A stretch of DNA of 64,000 nt from contig JAHDYR010000017.1 of NCBI GenBank assembly GCA_019828565.1, positions 62,001 to 126,000 of the forward strand, in the 5' to 3' direction. The DNA comes from Carpediemonas membranifera (lineage: Eukaryota > Fornicata). Made by a program: the position numbers and the translations under genes. The notes below the pieces were generated by a model, which saw only the letters and a list, made by a program, of their open reading frames with translations, had not been told where the DNA came from and did no database searches. How positions within the stretch are numbered: position 1 is the first letter of the stretch; the number at the start of each line of letters is the position of its first letter. This document shows, in pieces, positions 48,676-57,302 of this stretch.

Positions 48676-51600
48676 TTATAAAAGCAAATTCAGTGGCGAT
48701 AGGCCTGTCCTGGCCACAGATGTTGAATTAATGATGTACTGAGCCAAAGGTAGTAGCCGCGTCCATCTAAACTCCTGCAGATCGAGCATTAGCGTCTCTA
48801 GATGCCTCTTAACCTCGGCGTTGACCCTCTCAACTATTCCTTGAGAACCCGGGCGGTAAGGCGTGCCGACGTGATGTTGCGACCCGAGCCTTTCCATTAG
48901 AGCGTCAATCAGCTTATTTCTATACTGGCTGCCCCCGTCGCTGTGAATCACCCGGGGAATTCCGTAGTGACCCACCCAGGCCAAAATTGCCCCTGCCGCG
49001 GCATCTGCGTCCGTCGAACGCGTGGGGACCAGCATAGTTAGCTTCGAGTACGTGTCAATTAACACGCACACGTACCGCAGACCCTCGCTCTCCGCGATGG
49101 GTCCGATCGTGTCTACCTGCACGACATCAAACGGCAGGCGACCTGCCGTACGGTGGCACAAGTGTTGGACGGGCTTGGCCGTCTTGCGCGTGACCTGGCA
49201 CACAGGACACGACTGGACAAACTCCTCTGCGTCCTTATACATGCCCCTCCACCTCCTACCGAGCGATATAAGCTTGTTCACCGTCGCTCTCGCTCCGAGA
49301 TGGCCGTGTATGCCTCCGTGAACCTCGGAGATCCACGTGGCGTGATCATCTGCCTCGACTGTTGCACCGCATAGGCGAGATAGCGCGTCGGCAGCACCGT
49401 TCGCTTGACCAGGCACGTGTACGACGGAATAGTCGAACCTTTCCAGTGCCATGCGCCATCTAGTTACCTTAGCGTTCGTGCTTGTCGCGATATACAGCAA
49501 ATTCCGGTGGTCCGTTCTCACAGTAAACGGCCTGCCTACTAGGAACCGCTCGGCCTTGATCATAGCGTAATAAATGCCGAAGCCTTCCTTTTCATAGGTG
49601 CTCCACCTTCTTTGAACATCCGATAGTGTCTTGGAATAGAAAGCAATCGGACGCTCCTCCCCGTCTTCGATCTGTAACAAAACTGCCCCGACAGCGTAGT
49701 CACTCGCGTCGGTTTGTAGGATTAATTGGCAGCCACGCTTGGGGTGACTTAACATGTTGTTCTGAGATAGGGTCGCTTTGATGTCGACTAGGGCATCTTG
49801 TTGGGCCTTCTCCCAACGGAACTCTTCCTTGGCTCTCGTCAGAGCCAGGACTGGCTCCATCATATTGCCGTAGTTCGGAATCATATGGCTAAAATAGTTC
49901 GTGAACCCGAGTAAGGTTCTGACTCCGGCAACATCTCTCGGGCTGGTTAGGCGGTCGATGCCTTCTAGGCGGTCAGGCGCGATTCGCTTGCCGTCGCCAT
50001 TCACAAGCCAGCCCAAGTATTCTATTTCTGTCAGTCCGAACTCAGACTTGGACAGATTCAGCTTCAACTTGGCCGAGTTGAGCTTTCTCAAGACATAGTC
50101 CAGATTGTCGAGGTACTCTCTCTGGTTCTCTCCGAATATTACTATGTCGTCTACATATGCGAGACACCGTGTCCACAGTGCATCGCCTAGTACGGATTCG
50201 AGGGTCTTCTGACAGAAGGCTGCGGCCCCTTTGAGTCCGAAAGCTAAACGCTTGTACTGGTACTTACGCTTCCCAACTGTAAACGCCGTTAGTCTGCGTG
50301 AGCTCTTGGTCATAGGAATCTGGTGAAAGGCCTTGCTTAGGTCCAGCTTAGCGAAGAGGGTCTTACCCTCTAGTCTTGCTACCAGATCGTCAATGATAGG
50401 GAGGTCGTGATCGAAGTCCTCCGTCGCGTCGTTAAGGCGCCGAAAGTCCAAGCAGAGCCTGCGGGTGCGATCGCGCTTCCATACAAGCACCGTAGGATTG
50501 TTATAGTTGCTCGTAGACTCCTCAATCACATTCAGATCCTCCAGCTGCGCCGTCTGGCGCTGCATATCCTCTCTTTCTTCAGCCGAGACGTGGTATGGAG
50601 GGATGTTGATAACCTTCTGGTTTGTAAGAACCAGTTCGAAGGGTGGAACGTCTGCTGGCTGCGAAATGTCGCCGAGAACGTCTTTGTACTTGCTTAGGAT
50701 GGTATTAGTCTCTTCAGGGAAGCTACGTATCTGTAGTTCGTGCTCCGCTTCAGCAAGGGTAAATAACGTCTCGTCTACTTCATCTTCATCAAGCTCCGCG
50801 AAGTGTGGCTCTCCAGAATTCTCCATCGTCGGCTTGACGATCGTGATTAGCCCCAACGCACTTAATGTCGATATTCCCATAACTAATGTCGGCTTCAGCC
50901 CGGGTAGCACCCGCAAATTGAGAGCAGCTTGAGTTCTCCGCCCAGTAGATGGCAACACTCCAAAATCTGCACTCAACTTAACAATGCCGGGTGAGTTGTA
51001 AATCGTACCAGTGGCCAGCTTAACCTTAGCATGGTCGGGCTCGACGACTAGGCCGAGCTCTTTGACGAGGGATTGGGATATAAAGTCGGCAGAGGCCCCT
51101 GTGTCATAAAGGAACGCCAACACTCTCCCCAGGATGCCCACCTCGCCAATGGGTCTGTTGTCGCGGTCCTCCGCGACCAAAGCATTAAGATGAACGTACT
51201 TCTGCCCCTTTACTCCCTCACGCTCGTCACGCTTACGCTTCCAACACGTATCAGCAGTGTGACCCTTGCGCTGGCAGTACTCACAAGCAGTTTCCGACTT
51301 CTCCTTAGCCTTAGTCATCGTTGCGGAGGTCGCACTCTCTCGCTCCACACGCTGGTGCTCTCTGCGAGCCTTCTCTGCTTCCGTGGCCTGGATGAATGCC
51401 TCGGCGATCGTCTCGTCAAGCGTCTTCGCCTTCTTAGCATTCACTCGCTCCTTCAAGCGACCGTACCTGATGCCAGCAACAAAGGCATCGACGATGAGCT
51501 TCTCCGTGGGCCGAACCTTACAACAGTTACGAACTTGACGCTTATACGCCAGGGCATACGCGGCCATGTTGTCAATGAGGTTACCCTCAGAGCCGCACGA

Positions 51601-51927
51601 CAAGTCCTTAAAGCGATCTAAAGCGTCCACCTCATCCAGAGGCTGCATCAGCTCGTCTACCATGGTGATAAAGGCCTCGTTGAGTTCAGAGGTATCGGCC
51701 GGCTCTTCATCCGGCGTTTCATTAGCGTACTCAAGGAACCCCTCAAGTTCAGGGATTCGGATCTTAAGAACCTCTAGGACCTGCGTTTCGATTAGGTCAA
51801 AGGCAACGATCGGATCGGCTTCACGGGCAGCATACTGCTCGTAGTCTTGACGGAAAGTATACCACGACTTGGTGGTGGCCTTTCGCAGGAACGGGGCGTT
51901 GTTGAGTTTTGTTTCAGGTAAATGCAT
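48676..51927 (-). CDS. gag-pol: Gypsy B3 gag-pol polyprotein
   Basis: ATG 51927 (MHLPETKLNNAPF). One fused frame of 1083 residues: gag, zinc knuckle CEYCQRKGHTADTC (near 51290-51250), protease YDTGASADFIS (near 51105), reverse transcriptase with YVDDIVIFG (near 50155), RNase H TDASDYAVGAVLL, integrase with CPVCQ, VDTIGP, SDGGSQYRN and VERVN. There is no stop or shift between gag and pol. It ends early at NLLL through the extra T described above. Confidence 0.93.
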   Translation of the reverse strand: MHLPETKLNNAPFLRKATTKSWYTFRQDYEQYAAREADPIVAFDLIETQVLEVLKIRIPELEGFLEYANETPDEEPADTSELNEAFITMVDELMQPLDEVDALDRFKDLSCGSEGNLIDNMAAYALAYKRQVRNCCKVRPTEKLIVDAFVAGIRYGRLKERVNAKKAKTLDETIAEAFIQATEAEKARREHQRVERESATSATMTKAKEKSETACEYCQRKGHTADTCWKRKRDEREGVKGQKYVHLNALVAEDRDNRPIGEVGILGRVLAFLYDTGASADFISQSLVKELGLVVEPDHAKVKLATGTIYNSPGIVKLSADFGVLPSTGRRTQAALNLRVLPGLKPTLVMGISTLSALGLITIVKPTMENSGEPHFAELDEDEVDETLFTLAEAEHELQIRSFPEETNTILSKYKDVLGDISQPADVPPFELVLTNQKVINIPPYHVSAEEREDMQRQTAQLEDLNVIEESTSNYNNPTVLVWKRDRTRRLCLDFRRLNDATEDFDHDLPIIDDLVARLEGKTLFAKLDLSKAFHQIPMTKSSRRLTAFTVGKRKYQYKRLAFGLKGAAAFCQKTLESVLGDALWTRCLAYVDDIVIFGENQREYLDNLDYVLRKLNSAKLKLNLSKSEFGLTEIEYLGWLVNGDGKRIAPDRLEGIDRLTSPRDVAGVRTLLGFTNYFSHMIPNYGNMMEPVLALTRAKEEFRWEKAQQDALVDIKATLSQNNMLSHPKRGCQLILQTDASDYAVGAVLLQIEDGEERPIAFYSKTLSDVQRRWSTYEKEGFGIYYAMIKAERFLVGRPFTVRTDHRNLLYIATSTNAKVTRWRMALERFDYSVVHVPGQANGAADALSRLCGATVEADDHATWISEVHGGIHGHLGARATVNKLISLGRRWRGMYKDAEEFVQSCPVCQVTRKTAKPVQHLCHRTAGRLPFDVVQVDTIGPIAESEGLRYVCVLIDTYSKLTMLVPTRSTDADAAAGAILAWVGHYGIPRVIHSDGGSQYRNKLIDALMERLGSQHHVGTPYRPGSQGIVERVNAEVKRHLETLMLDLQEFRWTRLLPLAQYIINSTSVARTGLSPLNLLL

Positions 51928-51938
51928 GCAGTAATTAC

Positions 51939-52032
51939 TGTGGTACCCAAACAATTGAGAGAGTGAAATTTAGAAGCAGGTTTGAGATCATTGACCAAAT
52001 AAGACTGATCATTAAATGAGGTCGTCATGACA
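51939..52032 (-). repeat. 5' LTR of gypsy B3 (94 bp)
   Basis: Identical to the 3' LTR. Gag begins 12 bp downstream. Confidence 0.93.
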
Positions 52033-52771
52033 GAGGGTCAACGCCGAGGTTAAGAGGCATCTAGAGACGCTAATGCTCGATCTGCAGGAGTTTAGATGGA
52101 CACGGCTACTACCTTTGGCTCAGTACATCATTAATTCAACATCTGTGGCCAGGACAGGCCTATCGCCACTGAATTTGCTTTATAACCAAGACGTGGTCGT
52201 AAGACCAGAAAAGATCATGAGCAATGAGAGCAAGATGCCATTTGAGGCCTTCAAGCGCAGCCTGAAACTACAGAGAGTCATCCAAGACCAGGCGCTGCAA
52301 CAACAAACACCATCAGAAGCATCACACGTGGCCCTATCGAACAAGCCAGTGCTGGTAACGACCACTGTCGGCCGCCGCACGAAGCTGGCTGGGCCAATGT
52401 GTTGCCAGGGACCCGCAGAGTCGCCGAACGTTTACTACGTGGAGAACCTGACGACAGGCGTAGTGGCTAAGGTCCATGCCGAGCGTCTAAGACATTTTGA
52501 GTCTGACGCGACAAGGGCTGAGTTGACACGGCTCGCGGCCCAGAGAGTTGACGAATATGTCGTAGAAGCGATCGACTCTCACAAATTTGAGGACGGCGTC
52601 CTTCACCTACATGTGCTGTGGGAGGGGTACCTCGAGGAAGAGGCGACATGGGAACGCTTCAACGCCGACCTTGATGAACTTAGGGCGTTTGAGGAGTACG
52701 TCGCAGACAAACCGAGTTTGCGCAGAAAACTCCGAGGTCAAAGGAAATTAGCTTCCTATAGGCAGCGCTAA
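52033..52771 (+). pseudogene. pol: Gypsy B4 integrase end and chromodomain
   Basis: Resumes after B3 with GAGGGTCAACGCCGAGG and reads unbroken through NLLYNQDVVVRPEK and the chromodomain HVLWEGYLEEEATWERF to RQR. It serves as a reference for the correct frame. Confidence 0.9.
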
Positions 52772-52944
52772 TAACCAACGGCTCATCAAAAAGCCATTTT
52801 GGGGTTTTGCCCAGTTGGTGACCGCAGCCTAGGGGGGGAAGAGCAGAACGTTGGAATCTAGTTACTGATATTGCTCTTTCAGCGTAAAAATGAACAATTG
52901 GTTTTGATTCATTCAAAGTTCTGCTCACAAATTGAAGAGAGTGA

Positions 52945-53874
52945 ATGGTCGTAACTGATTCAGAGAGACTGAACATAGCAACACTTCTCGGAAGTGGAAT
53001 GTCAATAGCAAACATTGCACGCGTAACGGGCCGTTGCCGCAATGTCATCTATGATATCAAGGCCAATAGAGCGAAATGCTCTGGAAAGAGAGTGAGACCA
53101 GCTACCAAGATGAGCCCAGAAGTGACGAAGTATGTACGTGACTATGTTCTCCAGAATCCGGCTGCTCGGCTTAGCGACATAGCCACTGTCGTGCAGCTGA
53201 AGTTCGGTATTTCAGTATCGCTATCCAGCCTCTCCCAGACGATACTACACAAAGAGAAGCTTACGCTCAAGGTCGGTGACACCAGATGGATGGAAAGGAA
53301 TCCAGAGGAAGCCTGGCGTTTCCGTTCATTCTACGCAACGGAGATTGCCCCGTACTATTCCACCGATCAAGTCTTCTTCCTCGACGAGACTAGCTTCGAC
53401 CCCCGTCACCTGGCGGTCAAGCGAGTGCGTGGCCCAAAAGGCGTTAGGACATATGCTTGCCGCAAGGGTGGCCCGGTCGGCCAGCGTTACTCGGTGTGCG
53501 CGACTCTTGGCGTCGAAGGGATCAAGCACAGAGTCATAACGACAGGTACATTTACTGCTGACAAGTTTCTAGACAATACCATAGAGTTGCTGGGGATGAT
53601 ACCGGGGTGCGTCCTCGTGATGGACAATGCCTCCATACACGCACTCAAGGGCAAGCTTGACGCCCTAATGCAACTCTATGATGTCCGCATCGTCTTCCTC
53701 CCTAAGTATTCGCCATTCTTGAACCCAATCGAGGTTGTGTTCGCGTGGATCAAGGCGTTTGTTCACACGCACTTTAAGGACATGGGGCGTTTGCCGGCAA
53801 TACTCGCCGCCTTTGATGACGTTGCCAAGAAAAACATAAGAGGTCTCTACGAGAAGCATGGATATTCCCATTAA
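52945..53874 (+). CDS. Tc1/mariner-IS630-type transposase
   Basis: A 309-aa protein from ATG 52945 (MVVTDSERLNIATLL). Helix-turn-helix N-terminal region (LLGSGMSIANIARVTGRCRNVI), then the catalytic triad: FFLDETSF (~D148), LVMDNASIH (~D227), and NPIE, with 35 residues between the second Asp and the Glu. The frame is intact, so the protein may be active. It would cut at the terminal repeats and insert at TA. Its stop is 6 bp from the stop of the convergent second ORF. Confidence 0.92.
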   Translation: MVVTDSERLNIATLLGSGMSIANIARVTGRCRNVIYDIKANRAKCSGKRVRPATKMSPEVTKYVRDYVLQNPAARLSDIATVVQLKFGISVSLSSLSQTILHKEKLTLKVGDTRWMERNPEEAWRFRSFYATEIAPYYSTDQVFFLDETSFDPRHLAVKRVRGPKGVRTYACRKGGPVGQRYSVCATLGVEGIKHRVITTGTFTADKFLDNTIELLGMIPGCVLVMDNASIHALKGKLDALMQLYDVRIVFLPKYSPFLNPIEVVFAWIKAFVHTHFKDMGRLPAILAAFDDVAKKNIRGLYEKHGYSH

Positions 53875-53880
53875 AGCTGT

Positions 53881-54330
53881 TTATTCTCTCAATTCTTGGC
53901 TGGATGCAACAGATAGAGCTGGCTGAGAAGGTTCGCTGCGCTCTGCTTCCTCCAAAGACGCAAGGAACGAGATAACGCGAGAGTACCACTCGGGCTTCAC
54001 TGGGATGGAGATAAAGCCGTGCGACACTTCTCTCCGCGGTGCAGGCTGATAGTCAGAGGATGAGGGCGTCGAGTGCGGCTTCAGGAGACCGGCGGGAGGA
54101 TTAGCGACAGTGGCATGTCCTCGCATGATCTCGAATGCCCATGCGGCAATCATCCTTCCAGGGAGAGCCCGTGCAATCTCCGAGTTCTCCACCAACGTCC
54201 TCATTCCCTGTGTTATCGCGGAGTTATCAACATTACCATCCTCAGCTGTAGATAAAACATCTTTGAATGGGCATCCAGCCCTGTTGTGGTTCTTGCAGCT
54301 GCACAGGCTACACGTTACAGTTCTCACCAT
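53881..54330 (-). CDS. 149-aa zinc-knuckle accessory protein of the mariner-like element
   Basis: ATG 54330 (MVRTVTCSLCSCKNHN). N-terminal CSLCSCKNHNRAGCPF fits a C-x2-C/H/C knuckle, the kind found near DNA- or RNA-binding transposon proteins. A helical part (ENSEIARALPGRMIAAWAFEIMRG) and a Pro/Ser-rich linker follow. It lies wholly inside the terminal repeats, is convergent with the transposase and is uninterrupted. Tc1/mariner elements normally encode only a transposase, so this gene is unusual. Function unknown; a role in targeting or regulation is a guess. Confidence 0.65.
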   Translation of the reverse strand: MVRTVTCSLCSCKNHNRAGCPFKDVLSTAEDGNVDNSAITQGMRTLVENSEIARALPGRMIAAWAFEIMRGHATVANPPAGLLKPHSTPSSSDYQPAPRREVSHGFISIPVKPEWYSRVISFLASLEEAERSEPSQPALSVASSQELRE

Positions 54331-54607
54331 CTGTCGTCAATCAAAAAGTTCCAGGCCTAATCAAAATGATGTTCATTTTTAGAGTAAAAGAGCAATATTG
54401 GTTATTTCTTATGTTCTACACCATTCTGTGCGCTATTTGTTCGTTTAGAACAGCGTTCTTCAGACTATTGTGCTCAATTGCGTTTTTGACTTCACTGGAG
54501 TCGGTCTGGCGGGTTTTGCATTTCGCCGGACTTGAACCGTTAGAATTTTTGCTGACGGTTGGGAGGCACGTTTGAGCTTGTGGACGGGTTGGGATCATGG
54601 GGGGAAG

Positions 54608-54701
54608 TGTCATGACGACCTCATTTAATGATCAGTCTTATTTGGTCAATGATCTCAAACCTGCTTCTAAATTTCACTCTCTCAATTGTTTGGGTACCAC
54701 A
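54608..54701 (+). repeat. 3' LTR of gypsy B4 (94 bp)
   Basis: Matches the other family B LTRs; preceded by the polypurine tract GGGGGGAAG and followed by LINE-like sequence. Confidence 0.92.
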
Positions 54702-54905
54702 AGCTGTCCGTGAGAAGAGCCGCATTGGGCGCATATCGGCACAATTCGACTTGGCGCTCAGCCCCGCCAAGACTAAGGTCCTGCACAGTTCGATCGCGTC
54801 GTGGAGTAAGCGCGGCGAAGTATCTGGGTGTGTGGGTCCGGCGTGTGTGGGTGGGGACGCGAACCAGGCGACCCTCTCCGAACGGCTATATCGCGCCCGG
54901 TATCC
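54702..54905 (+). pseudogene. Remnant of a second LINE reverse transcriptase
   Basis: Short stretch with FDLALSPAKTKVL in one frame and AAKYLGVWV in another, separated by a frameshift. The pair matches the end of a non-LTR reverse transcriptase (GLxLxxxKT... followed by KYLGxxx). It differs from the LINE at 42.9-46.5 kb. It sits between the gypsy B4 LTR and the truncated pumilio-like gene. Confidence 0.5.
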
Positions 54906-54922
54906 GAATGCTGCGGCCCCCG

Positions 54923-56329
54923 ATGATGAAACGCGGCAACGAGACCCAGCTTGCCCGCATGTCCAAGATCTTCACGCCCCACTTTGTCCACCTCGCTGTC
55001 GACAAGAACGGCTGCGCTGTGGCCCGCGATCTCTTCAAGTACTGCTACCTTGCCGCCCACGGACCAGAAGAGGCCGTCGATTCCATCACCGCCGTCATCG
55101 CCGGATCTGCCGCTCACGTCGCTTCATCCCAGTTCGGTGGCCCGATCTTCGCCACGATCTATTCTGCTGCCAACCCTGAGCAGCAGAAGAAGCTGTTCGC
55201 AGAGGCGACCGGCATCCCTGAGGACAAGACTCTGGCGGATGTACTCGACGAGGCCGATGACCGCGACAAGGCGCTGCTGAAGTTCCGTCGCAAGGCTAGC
55301 AAGATGATCACGGAGCGCCACCTCTTCCTGGTGAACTTCCCCGCCCTCTTCACCGCCACCGTCGTCGCGGAGGCCAAGTCTGCCGACTTCTCGACTTTCC
55401 TCCTCGACAACATCCTTGCGCGCGCCAAGCCCGCTGACATCATGACCCACAAGGAGGCCGGCCACCTGCTCTGCACCCTCGCCATCCACGCTGACCCGGC
55501 CGCCGCCAAGGCTCTGCTCGCCTCGGTGAAGGAGACCGCCCCCGCAATCGCCGGTGATGCCAAGACCCAGCCGCTGCTGATGGCCCTCGCCAGCAGATCC
55601 GCCCAGTTTGCAGCTGACGTGGCTGAGGCGATTGTCGCCAACGGCGTTGCTGCCGTCCTCGCGTCGCCCACCGGCCCCCGCATGCTCGGCTTGCTCGTGG
55701 AGGGCGCTGATACTGTCGAGGCGATGACATGGCCCACCCCCGCCCAGAAAGAGGCCATTACCGGACCCGTGGTGGCGATCGAGTCCATCGCCACAGCCGT
55801 CTTCGAGTACTTCGCCGCGAACCCCGAGAAGCTCGACATCACCACCGGCAACCTGCTCTGCTCCGCACTGGCTTCGGCCGGCAGTGATGCGGTCTGCAAG
55901 CTGGCGGAGAAGTGGGTGGAGACCAGCCAGCACACTGAGCACAAGCAGCACCGCACCATGCAGCGCCTCTGCAAGCGCGAGTGCTCCAACGCCACCGTGT
56001 TTGCCGGTGCCGTTGTCGGAGCCATCAACGCCGAGAACGCCGAGTTCTTCCTCTCCAGGCGCGGCGCCTTCGTCCTGGCCGCCGCCGCGAAGCAGGTGCC
56101 CAAGTCTGCTGTGGGCATCGTCGACACATACCAGAAGGAGGTCGCCGAGGACGCCGGCGCCCAGGCCCTGCAGGCTGCCCTCAAGGAGGAGCGCGAGAAG
56201 ATCCAGAAGCAGCCCAAGACCCCCGGCCGGAAGCGTCGTGCCAAGGTCGAGACCCCCTTGACCCCGTCACGCCGGTCAACACGGGTGCGGACGCCAGTGC
56301 GTCACAACCCCGATGAGGGCTACAATTAA
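54923..56329 (+). CDS. Pumilio-like (PUM3/Puf6-type) protein, probably 5'-truncated
   Basis: The frame continues upstream into LINE sequence, so the true start is probably lost; ATG 54923 (MMKRGNETQLARM) is the first outside it. The protein is ~468 residues of alpha-helical repeats: IFTPHFVHLAVDKNGCAVARDLF, HVASSQFGGPIFATIYSAA, MTHKEAGHLLCTLAIHAD, FLSRRGAFVLAAAAK, with a basic tail (TPGRKRRAK, SRRSTRVRTPVRH). This resembles the pumilio-type repeats and CPL region of nucleolar PUM3/Puf6, which bind RNA in ribosome assembly. Strong C/G-ending codons mark it as host. The family call is moderate. Confidence 0.5.
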   Translation: MMKRGNETQLARMSKIFTPHFVHLAVDKNGCAVARDLFKYCYLAAHGPEEAVDSITAVIAGSAAHVASSQFGGPIFATIYSAANPEQQKKLFAEATGIPEDKTLADVLDEADDRDKALLKFRRKASKMITERHLFLVNFPALFTATVVAEAKSADFSTFLLDNILARAKPADIMTHKEAGHLLCTLAIHADPAAAKALLASVKETAPAIAGDAKTQPLLMALASRSAQFAADVAEAIVANGVAAVLASPTGPRMLGLLVEGADTVEAMTWPTPAQKEAITGPVVAIESIATAVFEYFAANPEKLDITTGNLLCSALASAGSDAVCKLAEKWVETSQHTEHKQHRTMQRLCKRECSNATVFAGAVVGAINAENAEFFLSRRGAFVLAAAAKQVPKSAVGIVDTYQKEVAEDAGAQALQAALKEEREKIQKQPKTPGRKRRAKVETPLTPSRRSTRVRTPVRHNPDEGYN

Positions 56330-56490
56330 ATTTGCGGTTGAGCGGCGTGATGGATGATGGCAGTCGGTAACACTGGGCGCCAGGCCTGTCATACAACAGG
56401 ATCGAGCCTCGTCTGTCACATTTGCCAAGCTAGGTCAACCCAGGTCGACTCAACGTTGATCTTGGACGGCTTCAGAAATACAACAGGAAT

Positions 56491-56983
56491 TTAGTTCTCA
56501 ACGCCGATGTCCTCGTTCCAGATCTTTGGGTTCGCAGCAATCCAGTCAGCCATCATCTTCTTGGCCTCAGGAAGGTCGAGGTTGACGACCTCGACGGGCT
56601 TCTCGGGGAACGTCTTCATCAGCTCCTCGGCCCCCATGAAGTTCTCGTTCTCAGCGAGCACTACACGGGGGATTCCGTACAGCAGCATTGTCCCTGTGCC
56701 TGTGTGAGTTGGTGTGGGCGGACGAACACATGACGCAAGGGCTGAGCGTCGTGTACATAGTGGCGCGGGCGTATTCGGACGCCTTGAGGCGGCCAGCGTC
56801 CTCCATTGCTGACATCTCGCCGTGGAGAGTGGGAGAATTCTTCTGGACACGCATGTTGTGTCCGCGGCCGCGAACTTCGCCGTCAATGACGAGGCATGCA
56901 CCGATGGGAATGCCTCCTTCGGCCATACCGGCCTTGGCCTCATCAAGGGCAATCTGCATGAACTTCAGATCCTGTTCACTCAT
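56491..56983 (-). CDS. Cytosine deaminase (yeast Fcy1-type), one 28-nt intron
   Basis: ATG 56983 (MSEQDLKFMQIALDE). Exons 56983-56728 and 56699-56491, giving 154 residues, close to the 158 of yeast cytosine deaminase. Zinc site H54-G-E56 and SPC83VMC86; with the intron removed the sequence reads SPCVMCTGTMLLYGIPR, the family hallmark. It converts cytosine to uracil in pyrimidine salvage. It ends WNEDIGVEN, close to the yeast C-terminus. No promoter motif of the island type is seen. Confidence 0.88.
56700..56727 (-). other. 28-nt spliceosomal intron in cytosine deaminase gene
   Basis: Begins GTTCGT and ends CCAACTCACACAG. Without splicing the protein would leave the conserved frame right after the zinc-binding PCVMC motif. 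Confidence 0.8.
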
Positions 56984-57302
56984 CGTTTGGTGTATTCTCG
57001 TGTGGTGTGATTCTGGGTTTCAAACTTGGAGTTGAGTCGACTTTGATCAAGCTTGACTGTCACTTTCAGAGTCACCGTATGCATGAGAGAGCATTAGGAT
57101 GTCGACTGCGGGGGCGTCTGGGCGAGAACAGCCTGCCCTGACGCGTTTCGGCGGTAGACCTATCCTCTCAGACCCAACTGCAGAAATGCGCACAGCACAC
57201 ATTGGGCAGACGGAAGCCACGTCCCGGAGCCCAGATACGCTGTGCTATCGGCCCAATCTTTTTTTCGCGCAAAAGCAGACAAAACTCAACCGAACAACCA
57301 GT

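Larger units (their letters stand above)
47686..52032 (-). mobile_element. Complete Ty3/gypsy retrotransposon, family B copy B3
   Basis: A 4347-bp element with identical 94-bp LTRs (47686-47779 and 51939-52032) and a 5-bp duplication GAGGG (47681-47685 and 52033-52037). Polypurine tract GGGGGGAAG before the 3' LTR; palindromes GTAATTAC and TGCATGCA directly after the 5' LTR. Inserted in opposite orientation into integrase of B4. Identical LTRs mean recent insertion. Confidence 0.95.
52871..54395 (+). mobile_element. Tc1/mariner-like transposon with two convergent ORFs
   Basis: A 1525-bp element inserted at TA (52869-52870 and 54396-54397) in the gypsy B4 3' UTR. Imperfect terminal inverted repeats of ~26 bp begin TTGCTCTTT and share TAAAAATGAACA. 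It carries a DD35E-type transposase and, facing it, a 149-aa zinc-knuckle protein. Comparison with the uninterrupted UTR at 42560 confirms both boundaries. Confidence 0.92.
47333..54701 (+). mobile_element. Gypsy family B copy B4 (outer element, hosts two later insertions)
   Basis: Plus-strand copy beginning within integrase (47333-47685), then interrupted by complete copy B3 (47686-52032), continuing 52033-52870, interrupted by the mariner-like element (52871-54395), and ending with 3' UTR and 3' LTR 54608-54701. The 5' two thirds are missing. Removing both insertions gives a continuous sequence, with one copy of GAGGG and one TA. Confidence 0.92.

Noticed and set aside
55124-56244. Long antisense ORFs opposite the pumilio-like gene
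   Set aside because: Typical shadow frames of a gene with C/G-ending codons; the sense strand carries the recognisable repeats.
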